This document shows positions 1-9,241 of a stretch of DNA of 38,913 nucleotides, piece after piece. The translations under genes and the position numbers were made by a program. How positions within the stretch are numbered: the first letter of the stretch is position 1; each line of letters opens with the position of its first letter. The notes under the pieces were generated by a model. The model searched no databases, was not told the DNA's origin, and saw only the letters and a program-made list of their open reading frames with translations. This DNA comes from Muribaculum sp. (lineage in GTDB: Bacteria > Bacteroidota > Bacteroidia > Bacteroidales > Muribaculaceae): positions 1 to 38,913 of the forward strand of contig VSOZ01000025.1 of NCBI GenBank assembly GCA_009775095.1, given 5' to 3'.

Positions 1-1617
1 CTCAACAAGCGCGAAGCGGTGGTTAACATCGGCTACAAAAGCGACGGTATAATCCCCGTCAACGAATTCCGCTACAACCCCGACATCAAGGTAGGCGACG
101 TAGTGGAAGTATTCATCGAAAATCAGGAAGACAAGAAAGGACAGCTCATCCTGTCGCACCGCAAGGCCCGCATGTCACGCTCATGGGAGCGCGTAAATCA
201 GGCTCTTGAAAACGATGAAATCATCAAGGGTTACATCAAGTGCCGCACTAAGGGCGGTATGATCGTTGACGTGTTCGGTATCGAGGCATTCCTCCCCGGT
301 TCACAGATCGATGTAAAACCCATCCGCGACTACGATATCTTCGTAGGCAAGACTATGGAGTTCAAGGTCGTAAAGATCAATCAGGAATTCAAGAACGTCG
401 TTGTTTCGCACAAGGCTCTTATCGAAGCCGAGCTTGAGCAGCAGAAGAAGGAGATCATCTCCAAGCTCGAGCGCGGTCAGGTACTCAAGGGTGTTGTCAA
501 GAACATCACTACCTATGGCGTATTTATCGACCTCGGCGGTGTTGACGGTCTTATCCATATCACCGACCTCTCTTGGGGCCGCGTAAGCCATCCCGAAGAA
601 GTGGTTAAACTTGATCAGGAACTCGACGTCGTTATCATCGACTTCGATGACGAGCGCAAGCGCATCGCCCTCGGTCTCAAGCAGCTCCAGCCCCATCCGT
701 GGGATGCTCTTGACGCCGACCTCAAAGTGGGCGACAAAGTCAAAGGCAAAGTTGTCGTTATGGCTGACTACGGTGCGTTTGTTGAAATCGCTCCGGGCGT
801 AGAGGGTCTTATACACGTATCGGAAATGTCTTGGTCGCAGCACCTCCGCTCGGCTCAGGACTTCATGAAGGTAGGCGACGAGGTAGAAGCAGTAATACTT
901 ACCCTCGACCGCGACGAGCGTAAGATGTCGCTCGGCATCAAGCAGCTCAAGAATGATCCGTGGGAAAACATCGAGACCAAATATCCCATCGGCAGCAAGC
1001 ACACCGCCAAAGTGCGCAACTTCACCAACTTCGGTGTATTTGTTGAAATCGAAGAGGGCGTAGACGGACTTATCCACATCAGCGACCTCTCTTGGACCAA
1101 GAAGATCAAACATCCGTCGGAATTCACCCATGTAGGTGCCGACATAGATGTTCAGGTTCTCGAAATAGACAAGGACAACCGTCGTCTCAGCCTCGGTCAC
1201 AAGCAGCTCGAAGACAATCCTTGGGATGAGCTCGAATCGGTATTTACCGTAGGCAGCATCCACAAAGGCAAAATCATCGAGATGCAGGACAAGGGCGGCG
1301 TAGTGGCTCTCCCCTACGGTGTTGAGGGCTTCGCAACTCCCAAGCACCTTGTAAAAGAGGACGGTACTCAGGCTCAGGTCAACGAAGAGCTCGACTTCAA
1401 GGTAATCGAGTTTAACAAGGACAACAAGCGCATATTCCTTTCTCACAGCCGCATCTTCGAGGATGAAGCAAAGGCTGAAAAGAACGAAGCCCGCAAGGCT
1501 CGTCGTCAAAGCAAGAAGGAAGAGCAGCCCGTGCTCAACGCACCCATCGAGCGTACAACTCTCGGTGACCTTGAGGAACTCGCAGCTCTGAAAGAAAAAC
1601 TTTCAGGCAAGAACTAA
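1..1617 (+). CDS. rpsA: 30S ribosomal protein S1, 5' end outside the window
   Basis: Binds mRNA on the 30S subunit during translation initiation. The reading frame is open from base 1 (LNKREAVVNIGYKSDG), so the true start lies upstream; the GTG at 19 is an internal valine. I count six consecutive S1 (OB-fold) repeats, the first one cut. They are recognisable by repeated motifs such as GVDGLIHITDLSW, GVEGLIHVSEMSW and GVDGLIHISDLSW, each ending in a (L/I)xLGxKQL- or LSHR-like strand. The first, second and last repeats are more divergent, as is usual for S1. The C-terminus is a charged Lys/Arg/Glu tail. A strong terminator follows 29 bp after the stop, so this is the last gene of its transcript. 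Identification is secure; only the missing N-terminus limits it. Confidence 0.97.
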   Translation, partial: LNKREAVVNIGYKSDGIIPVNEFRYNPDIKVGDVVEVFIENQEDKKGQLILSHRKARMSRSWERVNQALENDEIIKGYIKCRTKGGMIVDVFGIEAFLPGSQIDVKPIRDYDIFVGKTMEFKVVKINQEFKNVVVSHKALIEAELEQQKKEIISKLERGQVLKGVVKNITTYGVFIDLGGVDGLIHITDLSWGRVSHPEEVVKLDQELDVVIIDFDDERKRIALGLKQLQPHPWDALDADLKVGDKVKGKVVVMADYGAFVEIAPGVEGLIHVSEMSWSQHLRSAQDFMKVGDEVEAVILTLDRDERKMSLGIKQLKNDPWENIETKYPIGSKHTAKVRNFTNFGVFVEIEEGVDGLIHISDLSWTKKIKHPSEFTHVGADIDVQVLEIDKDNRRLSLGHKQLEDNPWDELESVFTVGSIHKGKIIEMQDKGGVVALPYGVEGFATPKHLVKEDGTQAQVNEELDFKVIEFNKDNKRIFLSHSRIFEDEAKAEKNEARKARRQSKKEEQPVLNAPIERTTLGDLEELAALKEKLSGKN

Positions 1618-1646
1618 TCTTCTGAAGCGAAAATCAACCAAATAGC

Positions 1647-1679
1647 AAAGGCTGTGTCAACAAAATTGGCACAGCCTTT
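1647..1679 (+). terminator. rho-independent terminator after rpsA
   Basis: Arms AAAGGCTGTG (1647-1656) and CACAGCCTTT (1670-1679) pair perfectly. The stem can extend inward through TCAA/TTGG with a short CAAAA loop, and is followed by an AT-rich TTTATAATTTT tract. It ends the rpsA transcript. Confidence 0.85.
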
Positions 1680-1709
1680 ATAATTTTAACAATATATACA
1701 ACTATTATA

Positions 1710-2045
1710 ATGTCGACATTTACACAAATACTCGAGGAGTATCATGCATTGGGCCTTGTCATAGGCATAAGTACATTTCTTATAATCGGACTCTTTCACC
1801 CCGTGGTAGTCAAGTGTGAGTATCACTTCGGAGTACGCTGCTGGTGGTGGTTTCTCGTACTCGGCACAGTATGCCTCATACTGTCGGTAGTGCTTGGCGA
1901 TGTGCTCTGGTCATCAATATTGGGAGTAGCCGCCTTCTCGTCATACTGGACTATAAAAGAGATATTCGAACAACAGGAAAGAGTGCGCAAAGGATGGTTT
2001 CCACGCAATCCCCGACGCACCTACCCGTGGGACAAACCCGAATAA
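1710..2045 (+). CDS. DUF4491 family membrane protein
   Basis: A 111-residue protein matching, from memory, the DUF4491 family of Bacteroidetes (GLVIGISTFLIIGLFHP near the N-terminus, CWWWFLVLG in the middle, SYWTIKEIFEQQERVRKGWF near the end). Three hydrophobic segments, at about residues 14-32, 43-62 and 66-82, suggest an inner-membrane protein with a short basic cytoplasmic tail ending PRRTYPWDKPE. The function of the family is not known to me. It stands alone between the rpsA terminator and a convergent gene that ends 10 bp away, so it is probably monocistronic. Confidence 0.8.
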   Translation: MSTFTQILEEYHALGLVIGISTFLIIGLFHPVVVKCEYHFGVRCWWWFLVLGTVCLILSVVLGDVLWSSILGVAAFSSYWTIKEIFEQQERVRKGWFPRNPRRTYPWDKPE

Positions 2046-2054
2046 ATATCGAAT

Positions 2055-3314
2055 TTACCAGCCTCCGGAAGCACCGCCGCCTCCGGTCATGCCGCCTCCG
2101 AATGAGCCCCCGCCAAATCCGCCGCCGAATCCGTTGCCGCCACCGCCTCCGAATCGGCCGGGCACAACAATAACAGGGGGCAGCTTGGCGATATTGTAAG
2201 GCACATGGGTCTGATAACCGCAATTGCGACACATATAGTCCTTAACGCCCTGCCCTTCGCGGGTTGTAGTTGGGTTAGCTACTATGCGGTCGCTCCTCAG
2301 CGAGCTGGCGCGCGCTCCGCAATGTGGACATACCTTGTAAGTCGACGCCGTATTGATAAAAGGAAGTATGTCGGTCTCTCCGCACGTGTCGCACAGCCAC
2401 ACATCATAATCCACCGAATCAATCTTCTCCTCGACATCCTGTTGCGGGGTCAGATAGGCATTATCAGCTTTCTCGTCTAGACGACGCATCTTATGATGGC
2501 AGTTGGGACACAACCGACGGCGTAACCGCATGTACAGCATCGTAAGCCATATGACCAACACCATGACAAACGGCACACCAAGTCCTATGAAACCGACAAT
2601 CACCGACGGTATGAGAAGTTTCTTCAACGACTGGTAGCGGTCGTATCTGTCAAGGCGACGGGTCTTGAACATGTTGACAATGTAAATAAGCGCCATAAAC
2701 GCCACCAACATACAGCCTATGTACAGCCATGCCTTGAAGAGTTGGTCGCCGTCCGAAGTATCACGCCTTCTGTCATTTTCATACTTTGACATCAGCTCTT
2801 CAGTAGCGCCGGGGGTTGTGGCAAGACGCGCTATCTCCTCAACCGAAGCTATAGTGCCTCCGTCATAATCCATAGTCTTAAACCGCGGACCGGCAATGTT
2901 TCTTATGATTCTTCCGGCAAGAATATCGGGCACCACACCCTCCATGCCATAACCGGTACGTATGGCGGCCCGGCGGTCATCGCGCGCTATCACATACAGT
3001 AGTCCGTTGTCTTTATCTTTCTTGCCGACACCCCAGTCGGTAAACAACTGTGTGGCGAAGTCATCAATATCGCCGTCAACGCTACCCACGACAACCACAA
3101 CCACTTCGGCCGAAGTCTTTCGCCATACATCGGCAAGCATCGAGTCAAGCCGGGTCACGGCCTGCTGCGAGAGTATACCGTCAGGGTTAGACACATATTT
3201 TGTGCGGTCGGCGACATGTACATTGGGCACATCGGAAGGCCTGTATAACGATGCCGACAGCTGCAACGTCACCGACAACAATAAGAGCATCAATAGTTTT
3301 ATACGTTTCATCAT
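2055..3314 (-). CDS. TPM-domain membrane protein with zinc ribbons and Gly-rich tail (YgcG-like)
   Basis: A 419-residue protein. An N-terminal signal peptide (MMKRIKLLMLLLLSVTLQLSA) precedes a TPM/DUF477 domain at about 35-165, recognised by YVSNPDGILS, DWGVGKKDKDNGLLYVIA and GYGMEGVVPD. Two transmembrane segments follow, near 195-215 and 235-260. Then come paired CxxC zinc-ribbon motifs (CPNC, CDTC, CPHC, CRNC) and a C-terminal tail made almost wholly of Gly, Phe and Ser. TPM proteins are linked to membrane quality control or photosystem repair in other bacteria; the role here is unknown. The zinc ribbons between the membrane part and the Gly-rich tail are a less common addition. It starts 14 bp after dgt on the same strand, so the two are likely cotranscribed. 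Confidence 0.8.
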   Translation of the reverse strand: MMKRIKLLMLLLLSVTLQLSASLYRPSDVPNVHVADRTKYVSNPDGILSQQAVTRLDSMLADVWRKTSAEVVVVVVGSVDGDIDDFATQLFTDWGVGKKDKDNGLLYVIARDDRRAAIRTGYGMEGVVPDILAGRIIRNIAGPRFKTMDYDGGTIASVEEIARLATTPGATEELMSKYENDRRRDTSDGDQLFKAWLYIGCMLVAFMALIYIVNMFKTRRLDRYDRYQSLKKLLIPSVIVGFIGLGVPFVMVLVIWLTMLYMRLRRRLCPNCHHKMRRLDEKADNAYLTPQQDVEEKIDSVDYDVWLCDTCGETDILPFINTASTYKVCPHCGARASSLRSDRIVANPTTTREGQGVKDYMCRNCGYQTHVPYNIAKLPPVIVVPGRFGGGGGNGFGGGFGGGSFGGGMTGGGGASGGW

Positions 3315-3328
3315 TCAGTATTTTTTTA

Positions 3329-4684
3329 TTAAACCGCCGGCAGACTCATGCCATACAATTTACGATACAGGTCAAGGGCATATACGTCGGTCATGCCCGA
3401 AACATGATCGAGAACCGCCTGCACCTTCCCGTAAAGGTCAGGAGCCGCAATATCGTACTGTTTCGGTACTTTACTTAACAACAAAGCCGAATAGTTAAGT
3501 TCAGGATAACGCACGGCATGAATAAGTTTTTCCATAAGGAACGATATTATGCGGTTACCGGCGAGTTCGACATCGACCACATCACTTGCGCAATATATCT
3601 TCTCCCACGCCTTGGCCGAGCAACACGCATAGCCCGCACGCTCCGTCTCGTCGATATGATCGAGAAGCGTGCCGGTAAAATCGCCTGACAGTATAGCCTG
3701 TTCGTTGTCGACAAAGGCCTTGGCACATTGTTTTACCAAAGTACCTATGACACAGCTGCGCAGGTAGGCAATCTTTTCATTCGGGTCCTCGACATGGCTC
3801 ATGGCGCGGTGCATATGGTCGCGCCTCGACACGTCGAAAAACGACAGAAAAAGGCCTATGACCTCATCGGTCAGAAGCACACGCAGTTTATGGGCATCCT
3901 CAATATCCATGACCTGATAGCATATGTCATCGGCAGCCTCGACAATATACACAAGCGGATGCCGCGCGTAACACACCTCGCCGCCGGCTCCGTAGCGCGG
4001 CAGCAATCCGAGTTCATCGGCTATACGCTTGAACGTATCGGTCTCTGAGCTAAAGAAGCCGAATTTGTTTTTTGCGCCCGCAAGACGCGACTCGTAAGGA
4101 TACTTCACTATGGATGCCAACATGGAGTATGTCATAGCAAATCCACCCTGACGACGCCCTTTGAACTGATGTGTAAGCAGACGAAACGAGTTAGCATTTC
4201 CCTCGAAATGCGTAAGGTCGGCCCACTGCGCTTCAGTCATATCCTTCTGCAACACGGCCCCTGCCCCCTCGCTGAAAAAAGTCGATATGGCCTTTTCGCC
4301 CGAATGGCCGAAAGGCGGATTGCCCAGATCATGGGCAAGACATGCGGCTCCGACTATCTCGTCGAGCGCATCAAGCTTCCGTCGCCACGGCTCGTCGGCA
4401 TACTTTGCCGAAAGAGCCGAACTTATCTCGTTGGCAAGCGACCGCCCTACCGACGCCACTTCCATCGAGTGGGTCAGTCGGTTGTGTACAAACACACTGC
4501 CCGGCAACGGGAACACCTGCGTCTTGTTTTGCAGACGGCGAAACGGCGACGAAAACACCAGCCTGTCGAAATCGCGCTGGAAGTCGCTGCGAGAACCACG
4601 CCGGGCGTCATGAAAATCCTCAAGTCCAAACCGCTTGTCATTGATAAGACGGTCCCACGACATCAGTTCATTCATCTCTTTCAT
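3329..4684 (-). CDS. dgt: deoxyguanosinetriphosphate triphosphohydrolase (dGTPase)
   Basis: Hydrolyses dGTP, and often other dNTPs, to the deoxynucleoside and triphosphate, trimming nucleotide pools. The start is taken at ATG 4684 (MKEMNELMSWDRL) because the longer frame begins with a weak TTG. The protein is 451 residues, normal for the family. The N-terminal DFxRDxDRLxFSSPFRRLQNKTQVFP signature is present, and the HD metal site is intact: His72 in NRLTHSMEV and His118-Asp119 in CLAHDLGNPPFGHSGE. Identification is confident from these motifs. It is followed at 14 bp by the TPM-domain gene and diverges from the chromate transporter pair. Confidence 0.93.
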   Translation of the reverse strand: MKEMNELMSWDRLINDKRFGLEDFHDARRGSRSDFQRDFDRLVFSSPFRRLQNKTQVFPLPGSVFVHNRLTHSMEVASVGRSLANEISSALSAKYADEPWRRKLDALDEIVGAACLAHDLGNPPFGHSGEKAISTFFSEGAGAVLQKDMTEAQWADLTHFEGNANSFRLLTHQFKGRRQGGFAMTYSMLASIVKYPYESRLAGAKNKFGFFSSETDTFKRIADELGLLPRYGAGGEVCYARHPLVYIVEAADDICYQVMDIEDAHKLRVLLTDEVIGLFLSFFDVSRRDHMHRAMSHVEDPNEKIAYLRSCVIGTLVKQCAKAFVDNEQAILSGDFTGTLLDHIDETERAGYACCSAKAWEKIYCASDVVDVELAGNRIISFLMEKLIHAVRYPELNYSALLLSKVPKQYDIAAPDLYGKVQAVLDHVSGMTDVYALDLYRKLYGMSLPAV

Positions 4685-4789
4685 ATACAATTATTACCCG
4701 AAGTTACCATTTTTTCTCCACATAACGAAATTTACAATAATATCAATACCAACGACGGCGACATAGTTTTATCATTAAACGTTTTTTAG

Positions 4790-4797
4790 TAAATTTG
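4790..4797 (+). promoter_or_regulatory. Bacteroidetes -7 promoter element for the chromate transporter genes
   Basis: TAAATTTG matches the Bacteroidetes -7 consensus TAnnTTTG and lies 26 bp before the ATG at 4824. No clear TTTG -33 element is seen at the expected distance, so this is a moderate call. Confidence 0.5.
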
Positions 4798-4823
4798 CAC
4801 CGCAAAAAGTCAGTGTATTCGTG

Positions 4824-5414
4824 ATGAACAATCTGTATTTTAAACTATTCTGGACATTCCTGAAAATCGGAGCTTTCACTTTCGGCGGAGGATGGGCCAT
4901 GATATCCATTATCGAACGAGAGATTGTAGACAAACACCGGTGGATCAACAAGGAAGAGTTTCTCGACCTGCTGGCGGTGTCGCAATCATTGCCGGGCATT
5001 CTCGCCGTCAACATATCGGTGTCGATAGGCGACCGGCTCCGGGGTCTGAAAGGAAGCATAGTAGCCGCAGGCGGCACTATTCTTCCGTCGTTTCTGATCA
5101 TACTGGCCATAGCCGTATTTCTCACTCCCGACATCATAAAAAACAATCCTGTCGTATCAAAAATATTCATGGGCATACGTCCGTGCGTTGTAGCATTGAT
5201 AATAGCACCGGTACTGTCATCGGCCCGTGCGGCAAAAATCACATGGAAGACCGTATGGATACCCGTGATCGTGGCACTGCTCATATACATCGGGTGCAAT
5301 CCTATAGTATTCATAATACTCGGCGGCCTCGGCGGATATCTGTGGCTGAGCCACCAACAGAAGCTCACACGCGACGAAATCAGTAAACGAAACAATAACG
5401 ACGATCGGCAATGA
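4824..5414 (+). CDS. chromate transporter, first short CHR-domain subunit
   Basis: A 196-residue membrane protein with one CHR domain. The signatures FTFGGGWAMISIIEREIV near residue 17 and SQSLPGILAVNISVSIG near residue 55 are typical of ChrA-type carriers. Several hydrophobic helices follow. Short CHR proteins normally work as heteromeric pairs encoded side by side, equivalent to the two halves of full-length ChrA, and may export chromate or sulfate-like anions; the actual substrate cannot be read from sequence. The ATG at 4824 is preferred over an adjoining GTG at 4821. The stop overlaps the start of the next gene (ATGA), so the halves are translationally coupled. Confidence 0.9.
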   Translation: MNNLYFKLFWTFLKIGAFTFGGGWAMISIIEREIVDKHRWINKEEFLDLLAVSQSLPGILAVNISVSIGDRLRGLKGSIVAAGGTILPSFLIILAIAVFLTPDIIKNNPVVSKIFMGIRPCVVALIIAPVLSSARAAKITWKTVWIPVIVALLIYIGCNPIVFIILGGLGGYLWLSHQQKLTRDEISKRNNNDDRQ

Positions 5415-5938
5415 CAGTATATCTTAAACTCATATGGGCCTATCTTAAAATAGGTCTTTTCGGCTTCGGCGGCGGCTATGCAATGCTGGCTCTGATAGAA
5501 CGCGAAGTCGTGGCTCCGGGATGGATAACCGAGCAGATGTTTACCGACATAGTGGCCATATCGCAGATGACACCGGGACCTATCGGCATAAACAGCGCCA
5601 CTTACATAGGATATGTGGTGACGGGCAGTGTATTCGGCTCAATCGTAACCACGCTGACCGTAACACTCCCCTCCTTTCTGCTGGTCCTCTATGCCAGCCA
5701 CTACATAAGGCGTCATCGCGAATCTACCGTGATAAAAGGCATATTCACCGGTTTGCGACCGGTAGTCATAGGTCTTATAGCATCGGCCGCTCTTCTGTTG
5801 ATGAACAAGCAGAATTTTCCCGACTACACGATAAGCATAGCCATATGCGCGGCTTCATTCAGTCTTGTTTACTTTACCAAGATACACCCTATATTTATAA
5901 TCTGTCTCGCCGGCTTGGTCGGCCTCATTGTATACTGA
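5411..5938 (+). CDS. chromate transporter, second short CHR-domain subunit
   Basis: A 175-residue second half of the CHR pair. It shows the family motifs FGFGGGYAMLALIEREVV near residue 17 and SQMTPGPIGINSATYIG near residue 52, followed by hydrophobic helices to the C-terminus. The ATG overlaps the stop of the first half by four bases. The PGPIGIN motif, against PGILAVN in the first half, is the usual difference between the two partners. Together the two form the equivalent of one full ChrA carrier in the inner membrane. folC starts 8 bp downstream, so it is probably in the same transcript. Confidence 0.9.
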   Translation: MTVYLKLIWAYLKIGLFGFGGGYAMLALIEREVVAPGWITEQMFTDIVAISQMTPGPIGINSATYIGYVVTGSVFGSIVTTLTVTLPSFLLVLYASHYIRRHRESTVIKGIFTGLRPVVIGLIASAALLLMNKQNFPDYTISIAICAASFSLVYFTKIHPIFIICLAGLVGLIVY

Positions 5939-5945
5939 CATAATT

Positions 5946-7226
5946 ATGGACTATAACGCTACACTTGATTTTCTATACACACAGCTCCCCATGTTTCAGC
6001 GAGTGGGAGCACCGGCCTACAAACCGGGGCTGGAGACATCGGAAGACTTGGCAGCCGCCTTCGGCAATCCGCAAAACAGCTACACTACCATACATGTAGG
6101 CGGCACAAACGGTAAAGGCTCAACGGCCCATACCCTTGCCGCCATACTGCAAGAATCAGGCTACAAGACCGGGCTATACACATCGCCTCACCTCGTGGAC
6201 TTCCGCGAACGCATACGTGTCAACGGTAAAATGATACCCACAGATGACGTTGTGGATTTTGTCAGACGCTTCAAGTCTAAAAACCTGATTGTAGCGCCGT
6301 CGTTTTTCGAGCTGACTATGGTTATGGCCTTTGAATTCTTCGCCAAAGAGCAAGTCGATATAGCAGTTATCGAAGTAGGACTTGGCGGACGTCTTGACAG
6401 CACCAACATCATCACCCCCGTGCTGAGTGTGATAACCAACATATCGCGCGACCACATGCAGTTTTTGGGCAACACTCTGCCGGAGATAGCGTCGGAAAAA
6501 GCCGGTATAATAAAACACGGAGTTCCTGTCGTAATAGGAGAATCATCAGGAGCGGTAAGAGAGGTATTTGCGAAAAAAGCGGCTGAAACGGAAGCGCCGA
6601 TAGTGTACGCCGACGACACCCCGGCTTTCTCTTCGGCAACGCCCACTTCCGAGGGTATGCTGTACAGCGGCACATTGTACGGCGACATCACGGGACAACT
6701 TACCGGAGAGTGTCAGCTGAAGAACACCGCTACCATACTTGCCGCAGTGGCGGAGCTTCGGAAAGCAGGCTTGCACATAACTCCCGACGCGATAAAAAGA
6801 GGCTTTGCCCGGGTATGCGAGACTACAGGCCTTGCCGGCAGATGGATGAAACTGTCAGATGCACCGTTTACCGTATGCGACACGGGGCACAACGAGGGCG
6901 GATGGAGCTATCTCGCCGACCAGCTCGCCAAAGCACCCGGAGAAAAGCATATGGTTATAGGCTTCGTCAACGACAAAGATGTGAGCCACATACTTGAAAT
7001 GATGCCGCATGACGCCCGCTATTACTTCACGCAGGCGTCGGTGAGCAGAGCGCTTCCGGCGGCAGACCTCGCGCGTCTTGCCGAAGGGGCCGGGTTGCGC
7101 GGTAAAACATATGATACGGTTAAAGCCGCCTACAACGCTGCCCGCGAAAATGCCGCACCCGATGACACGGTATTCATAGGCGGCAGCACGTTTGTCGTAG
7201 CCGATCTGCTCACATATATACAATAA
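5946..7226 (+). CDS. folC: bifunctional folylpolyglutamate synthase / dihydrofolate synthase
   Basis: Adds L-glutamate to dihydropteroate or to folates, using ATP, in folate synthesis. The start is placed at ATG 5946 (MDYNATLDFLYTQLPMF), giving 426 residues, normal for FolC; an upstream frame would run back into the transporter gene. The Mur-ligase P-loop GGTNGKGST is at residues 52-60, followed by TSPHLVDFRERIRVNG (the omega-loop/folate region), the central VGLGGRLDSTN motif, and the C-terminal domain with GHNEGG. It lies 8 bp after the chromate carrier pair and is closed by a strong terminator. Confidence 0.96.
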   Translation: MDYNATLDFLYTQLPMFQRVGAPAYKPGLETSEDLAAAFGNPQNSYTTIHVGGTNGKGSTAHTLAAILQESGYKTGLYTSPHLVDFRERIRVNGKMIPTDDVVDFVRRFKSKNLIVAPSFFELTMVMAFEFFAKEQVDIAVIEVGLGGRLDSTNIITPVLSVITNISRDHMQFLGNTLPEIASEKAGIIKHGVPVVIGESSGAVREVFAKKAAETEAPIVYADDTPAFSSATPTSEGMLYSGTLYGDITGQLTGECQLKNTATILAAVAELRKAGLHITPDAIKRGFARVCETTGLAGRWMKLSDAPFTVCDTGHNEGGWSYLADQLAKAPGEKHMVIGFVNDKDVSHILEMMPHDARYYFTQASVSRALPAADLARLAEGAGLRGKTYDTVKAAYNAARENAAPDDTVFIGGSTFVVADLLTYIQ

Positions 7227-7240
7227 CTTACACGGACATA

Positions 7241-7280
7241 TAATAAAACAGACGCCTCGAACGAAGCGCCTGTTTTATTA
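7241..7280. terminator. bidirectional terminator between folC and ridA
   Basis: TAATAAAACAG (7241-7251) and CTGTTTTATTA (7270-7280) are perfect inverted arms around a GC-richer loop region (ACGCC...GGCGC-like). A-runs on one side and T-runs on the other let it serve the convergent folC and ridA transcripts. Confidence 0.85.
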
Positions 7281-7301
7281 TTATAACGAGACTTCTATAT
7301 G

Positions 7302-7676
7302 TCAGCGGACTGCGATGACCTCGATCTCGACAAGGACTTTCTTGGGCAATTCACGGACAGCCACAGCCGAACGTGCGGGATAAGGAGCCTTGAAAGCCTC
7401 GGCATATACTTCGTTCATTGCGGCAAAATCATTCATATCGGCAAGAAATACGGTAGTCTTTACCACATTGTCAAGAGTAAGACCGGCTGCGTCAAGAATA
7501 GCCTTGACATTGGCGAGCGACTGTGCAGTCTGTGCCTTTATACCTTCGGGAATGGTACCGTCGGCCGGATTGATAGGTATCTGGCCTGATGCATACAACA
7601 TCGAACCGGTATCGATAGCTTGGCTGTAGGGTCCTATTGCGCCCGGAGCCGCGGTAGTTGAAACTGGATTTTTCAT
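7302..7676 (-). CDS. ridA: RidA family 2-iminobutanoate/2-iminopropanoate deaminase
   Basis: Hydrolyses reactive enamine/imine intermediates released by PLP enzymes, protecting the cell. The protein is 124 residues, the normal size for the homotrimeric family. It carries the PGAIGPYSQAI motif at residues 11-21, the ASGQIPINP strand, and the YPARSAVAVRELP signature with the carboxylate-binding Arg102. It begins 27 bp after the BrkB-like gene on the same strand, so the two are likely cotranscribed. Identification as RidA is solid; assignment to a specific substrate is not attempted. Confidence 0.93.
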   Translation of the reverse strand: MKNPVSTTAAPGAIGPYSQAIDTGSMLYASGQIPINPADGTIPEGIKAQTAQSLANVKAILDAAGLTLDNVVKTTVFLADMNDFAAMNEVYAEAFKAPYPARSAVAVRELPKKVLVEIEVIAVR

Positions 7677-7703
7677 CGTTTTAATCTTTTTAATTGGTTT
7701 ATA

Positions 7704-9095
7704 CTATTTTATTTTTGTTGGAGTTCCTTCGATATTTACCGGCAGATCTTTAAGCAGAATCTCCGATTCCTTATCAATAATATCTTTTACCGCATCGGCC
7801 ACTACTTCTATGACCGGAGCAAACTCGGCTTTAAAGTTAGGAATAAATTCCGTAGTTCCAAGCTTGTTAAGACGGTCAAGTACCAGACCCACCGAAATTT
7901 TATTTATATCCATTGCAGGCTGATAGGCATGCTGCTCCTTCTCGGTCTCAGAGTAAACTATCGATATAAGACCGGCATCAGACATCTCCGATATAAGATC
8001 GGTAACAAGCCTTGACGGCATATGATACAATGCGGCAAAGTCCTGTAGGGTAAGCGGCGGCTTCTGCTGCTCAAAACGTTTCACAATGATCGTCATGATC
8101 ACGATGGCTACCTTGCGTTTGTAATCGAGCGATATATTGTTTATGTTGCCGTTGAAACTGAACTGGAAAATATTCTGCGAAGAGTAGCACAACACAGCTC
8201 CGGCAAGAGTTATAGTCCATACAAGCTGGAGCCAAATGAGAAGTAAGGGCAGAAATGCAAAGCTACCGTATATGGCATTGTACTTTGACACGTACAGCTG
8301 TCCCGACACAAACAGATATTGAAGTATCTGAAATGCCGTACCGGCAAATATGCCACAGTAAAGCGCATTTCTGAACTTGACTTTCGTATTCGGGAAAAGC
8401 ATATACATACCGGTAAACGACAACCATGTAAGCACAAACGGCACACAATCAAGCACCACCTTCACAGCAGGAGAAAACAGGCTGAAATGCGGATTGTCAA
8501 CTATAGCCGTAGACATCAGCAGCGATATACCGCTTGAGCATACCATCAATATGGGAAGCATGAACAGTATAGCCGTATAATCTATGACCTTGCGTGTCAT
8601 TGTACGGTCGCTCTTGACTCCCCACACGGTATTGAATGCCGACTCGATGTTGCTCATCAACGATATCATGGTCCAAAGCAAAAACACAAGACCGACTCCG
8701 ACAAATACACCCTGCGACGCCTGCGCCAGATAATGATCGACAAAACCGAGAGCGGCACGCAGGGCATTTTCCTGCGAGGGAAAGAACGTGAACAGCTGCG
8801 ATTGCAACAGATTCTGAAACCCGAAGCCGCGCCCTATGGCAAAAAGGAGCGCCAATGCTGGCACGATGGCCAGTAAAGTGTTGTATGTAAGCGCCGAGGC
8901 TCGATTCTGCAAGTCACTGTTTAGAAAAGACTTTACCGAAAGATTTATAGTCTTTATAGTGTTTACCTTCCATGTACGGCGCGTATCGTTCCACACACCT
9001 TCACTACAGTACAGCCACAACGCACGCAGCCGCTCGACCCGTGACGAAATGTACCGGGCTAACCTTGAAGTGGTCGGTGAATTTTCCTTTTTCAT
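7704..9095 (-). CDS. YihY/BrkB family inner-membrane protein
   Basis: A 463-residue polytopic membrane protein of the YihY/virulence factor BrkB family (UPF0761), once mislabelled ribonuclease BN. Family features are ASALTYNTLLAIVPALALLFA at about residues 62-82, the ALGFVDHYL region, six hydrophobic segments, and GSFAFLPLLLIWLQLVWTITLAGA near 270-300. The C-terminal 130 residues are soluble and look like a winged-helix-type extension (LTLQDFAALYHMPSRLVTDLI). Function in the cell is not settled for the family. The stop is TAG; ridA follows 27 bp later in the same frame. Confidence 0.85.
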   Translation of the reverse strand: MKKENSPTTSRLARYISSRVERLRALWLYCSEGVWNDTRRTWKVNTIKTINLSVKSFLNSDLQNRASALTYNTLLAIVPALALLFAIGRGFGFQNLLQSQLFTFFPSQENALRAALGFVDHYLAQASQGVFVGVGLVFLLWTMISLMSNIESAFNTVWGVKSDRTMTRKVIDYTAILFMLPILMVCSSGISLLMSTAIVDNPHFSLFSPAVKVVLDCVPFVLTWLSFTGMYMLFPNTKVKFRNALYCGIFAGTAFQILQYLFVSGQLYVSKYNAIYGSFAFLPLLLIWLQLVWTITLAGAVLCYSSQNIFQFSFNGNINNISLDYKRKVAIVIMTIIVKRFEQQKPPLTLQDFAALYHMPSRLVTDLISEMSDAGLISIVYSETEKEQHAYQPAMDINKISVGLVLDRLNKLGTTEFIPNFKAEFAPVIEVVADAVKDIIDKESEILLKDLPVNIEGTPTKIK

Positions 9096-9241
9096 CTGTT
9101 GTGGATTAATCCGTTTTGCAAAATAACAAATTTTATATGTGAAAAGCCCAAATTAAGCTCAAAAAACTCAACCGCGCCGCAAAAAGCCATGTTTGCATAC
9201 GGAAGAAAACATTGCATCGGTTACATTTCATTTTTTATACT

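Noticed and set aside
301..1509. Long open frame (402 codons) on the minus strand inside rpsA
   Set aside because: It is the antisense shadow of repeated S1 domains with strong codon bias; no family signature, and rpsA on the plus strand is certain.
2962..3498. Plus-strand frame of 178 codons across the TPM/dgt junction
   Set aside because: Shadow of two well-supported minus-strand genes, with no recognisable domain.
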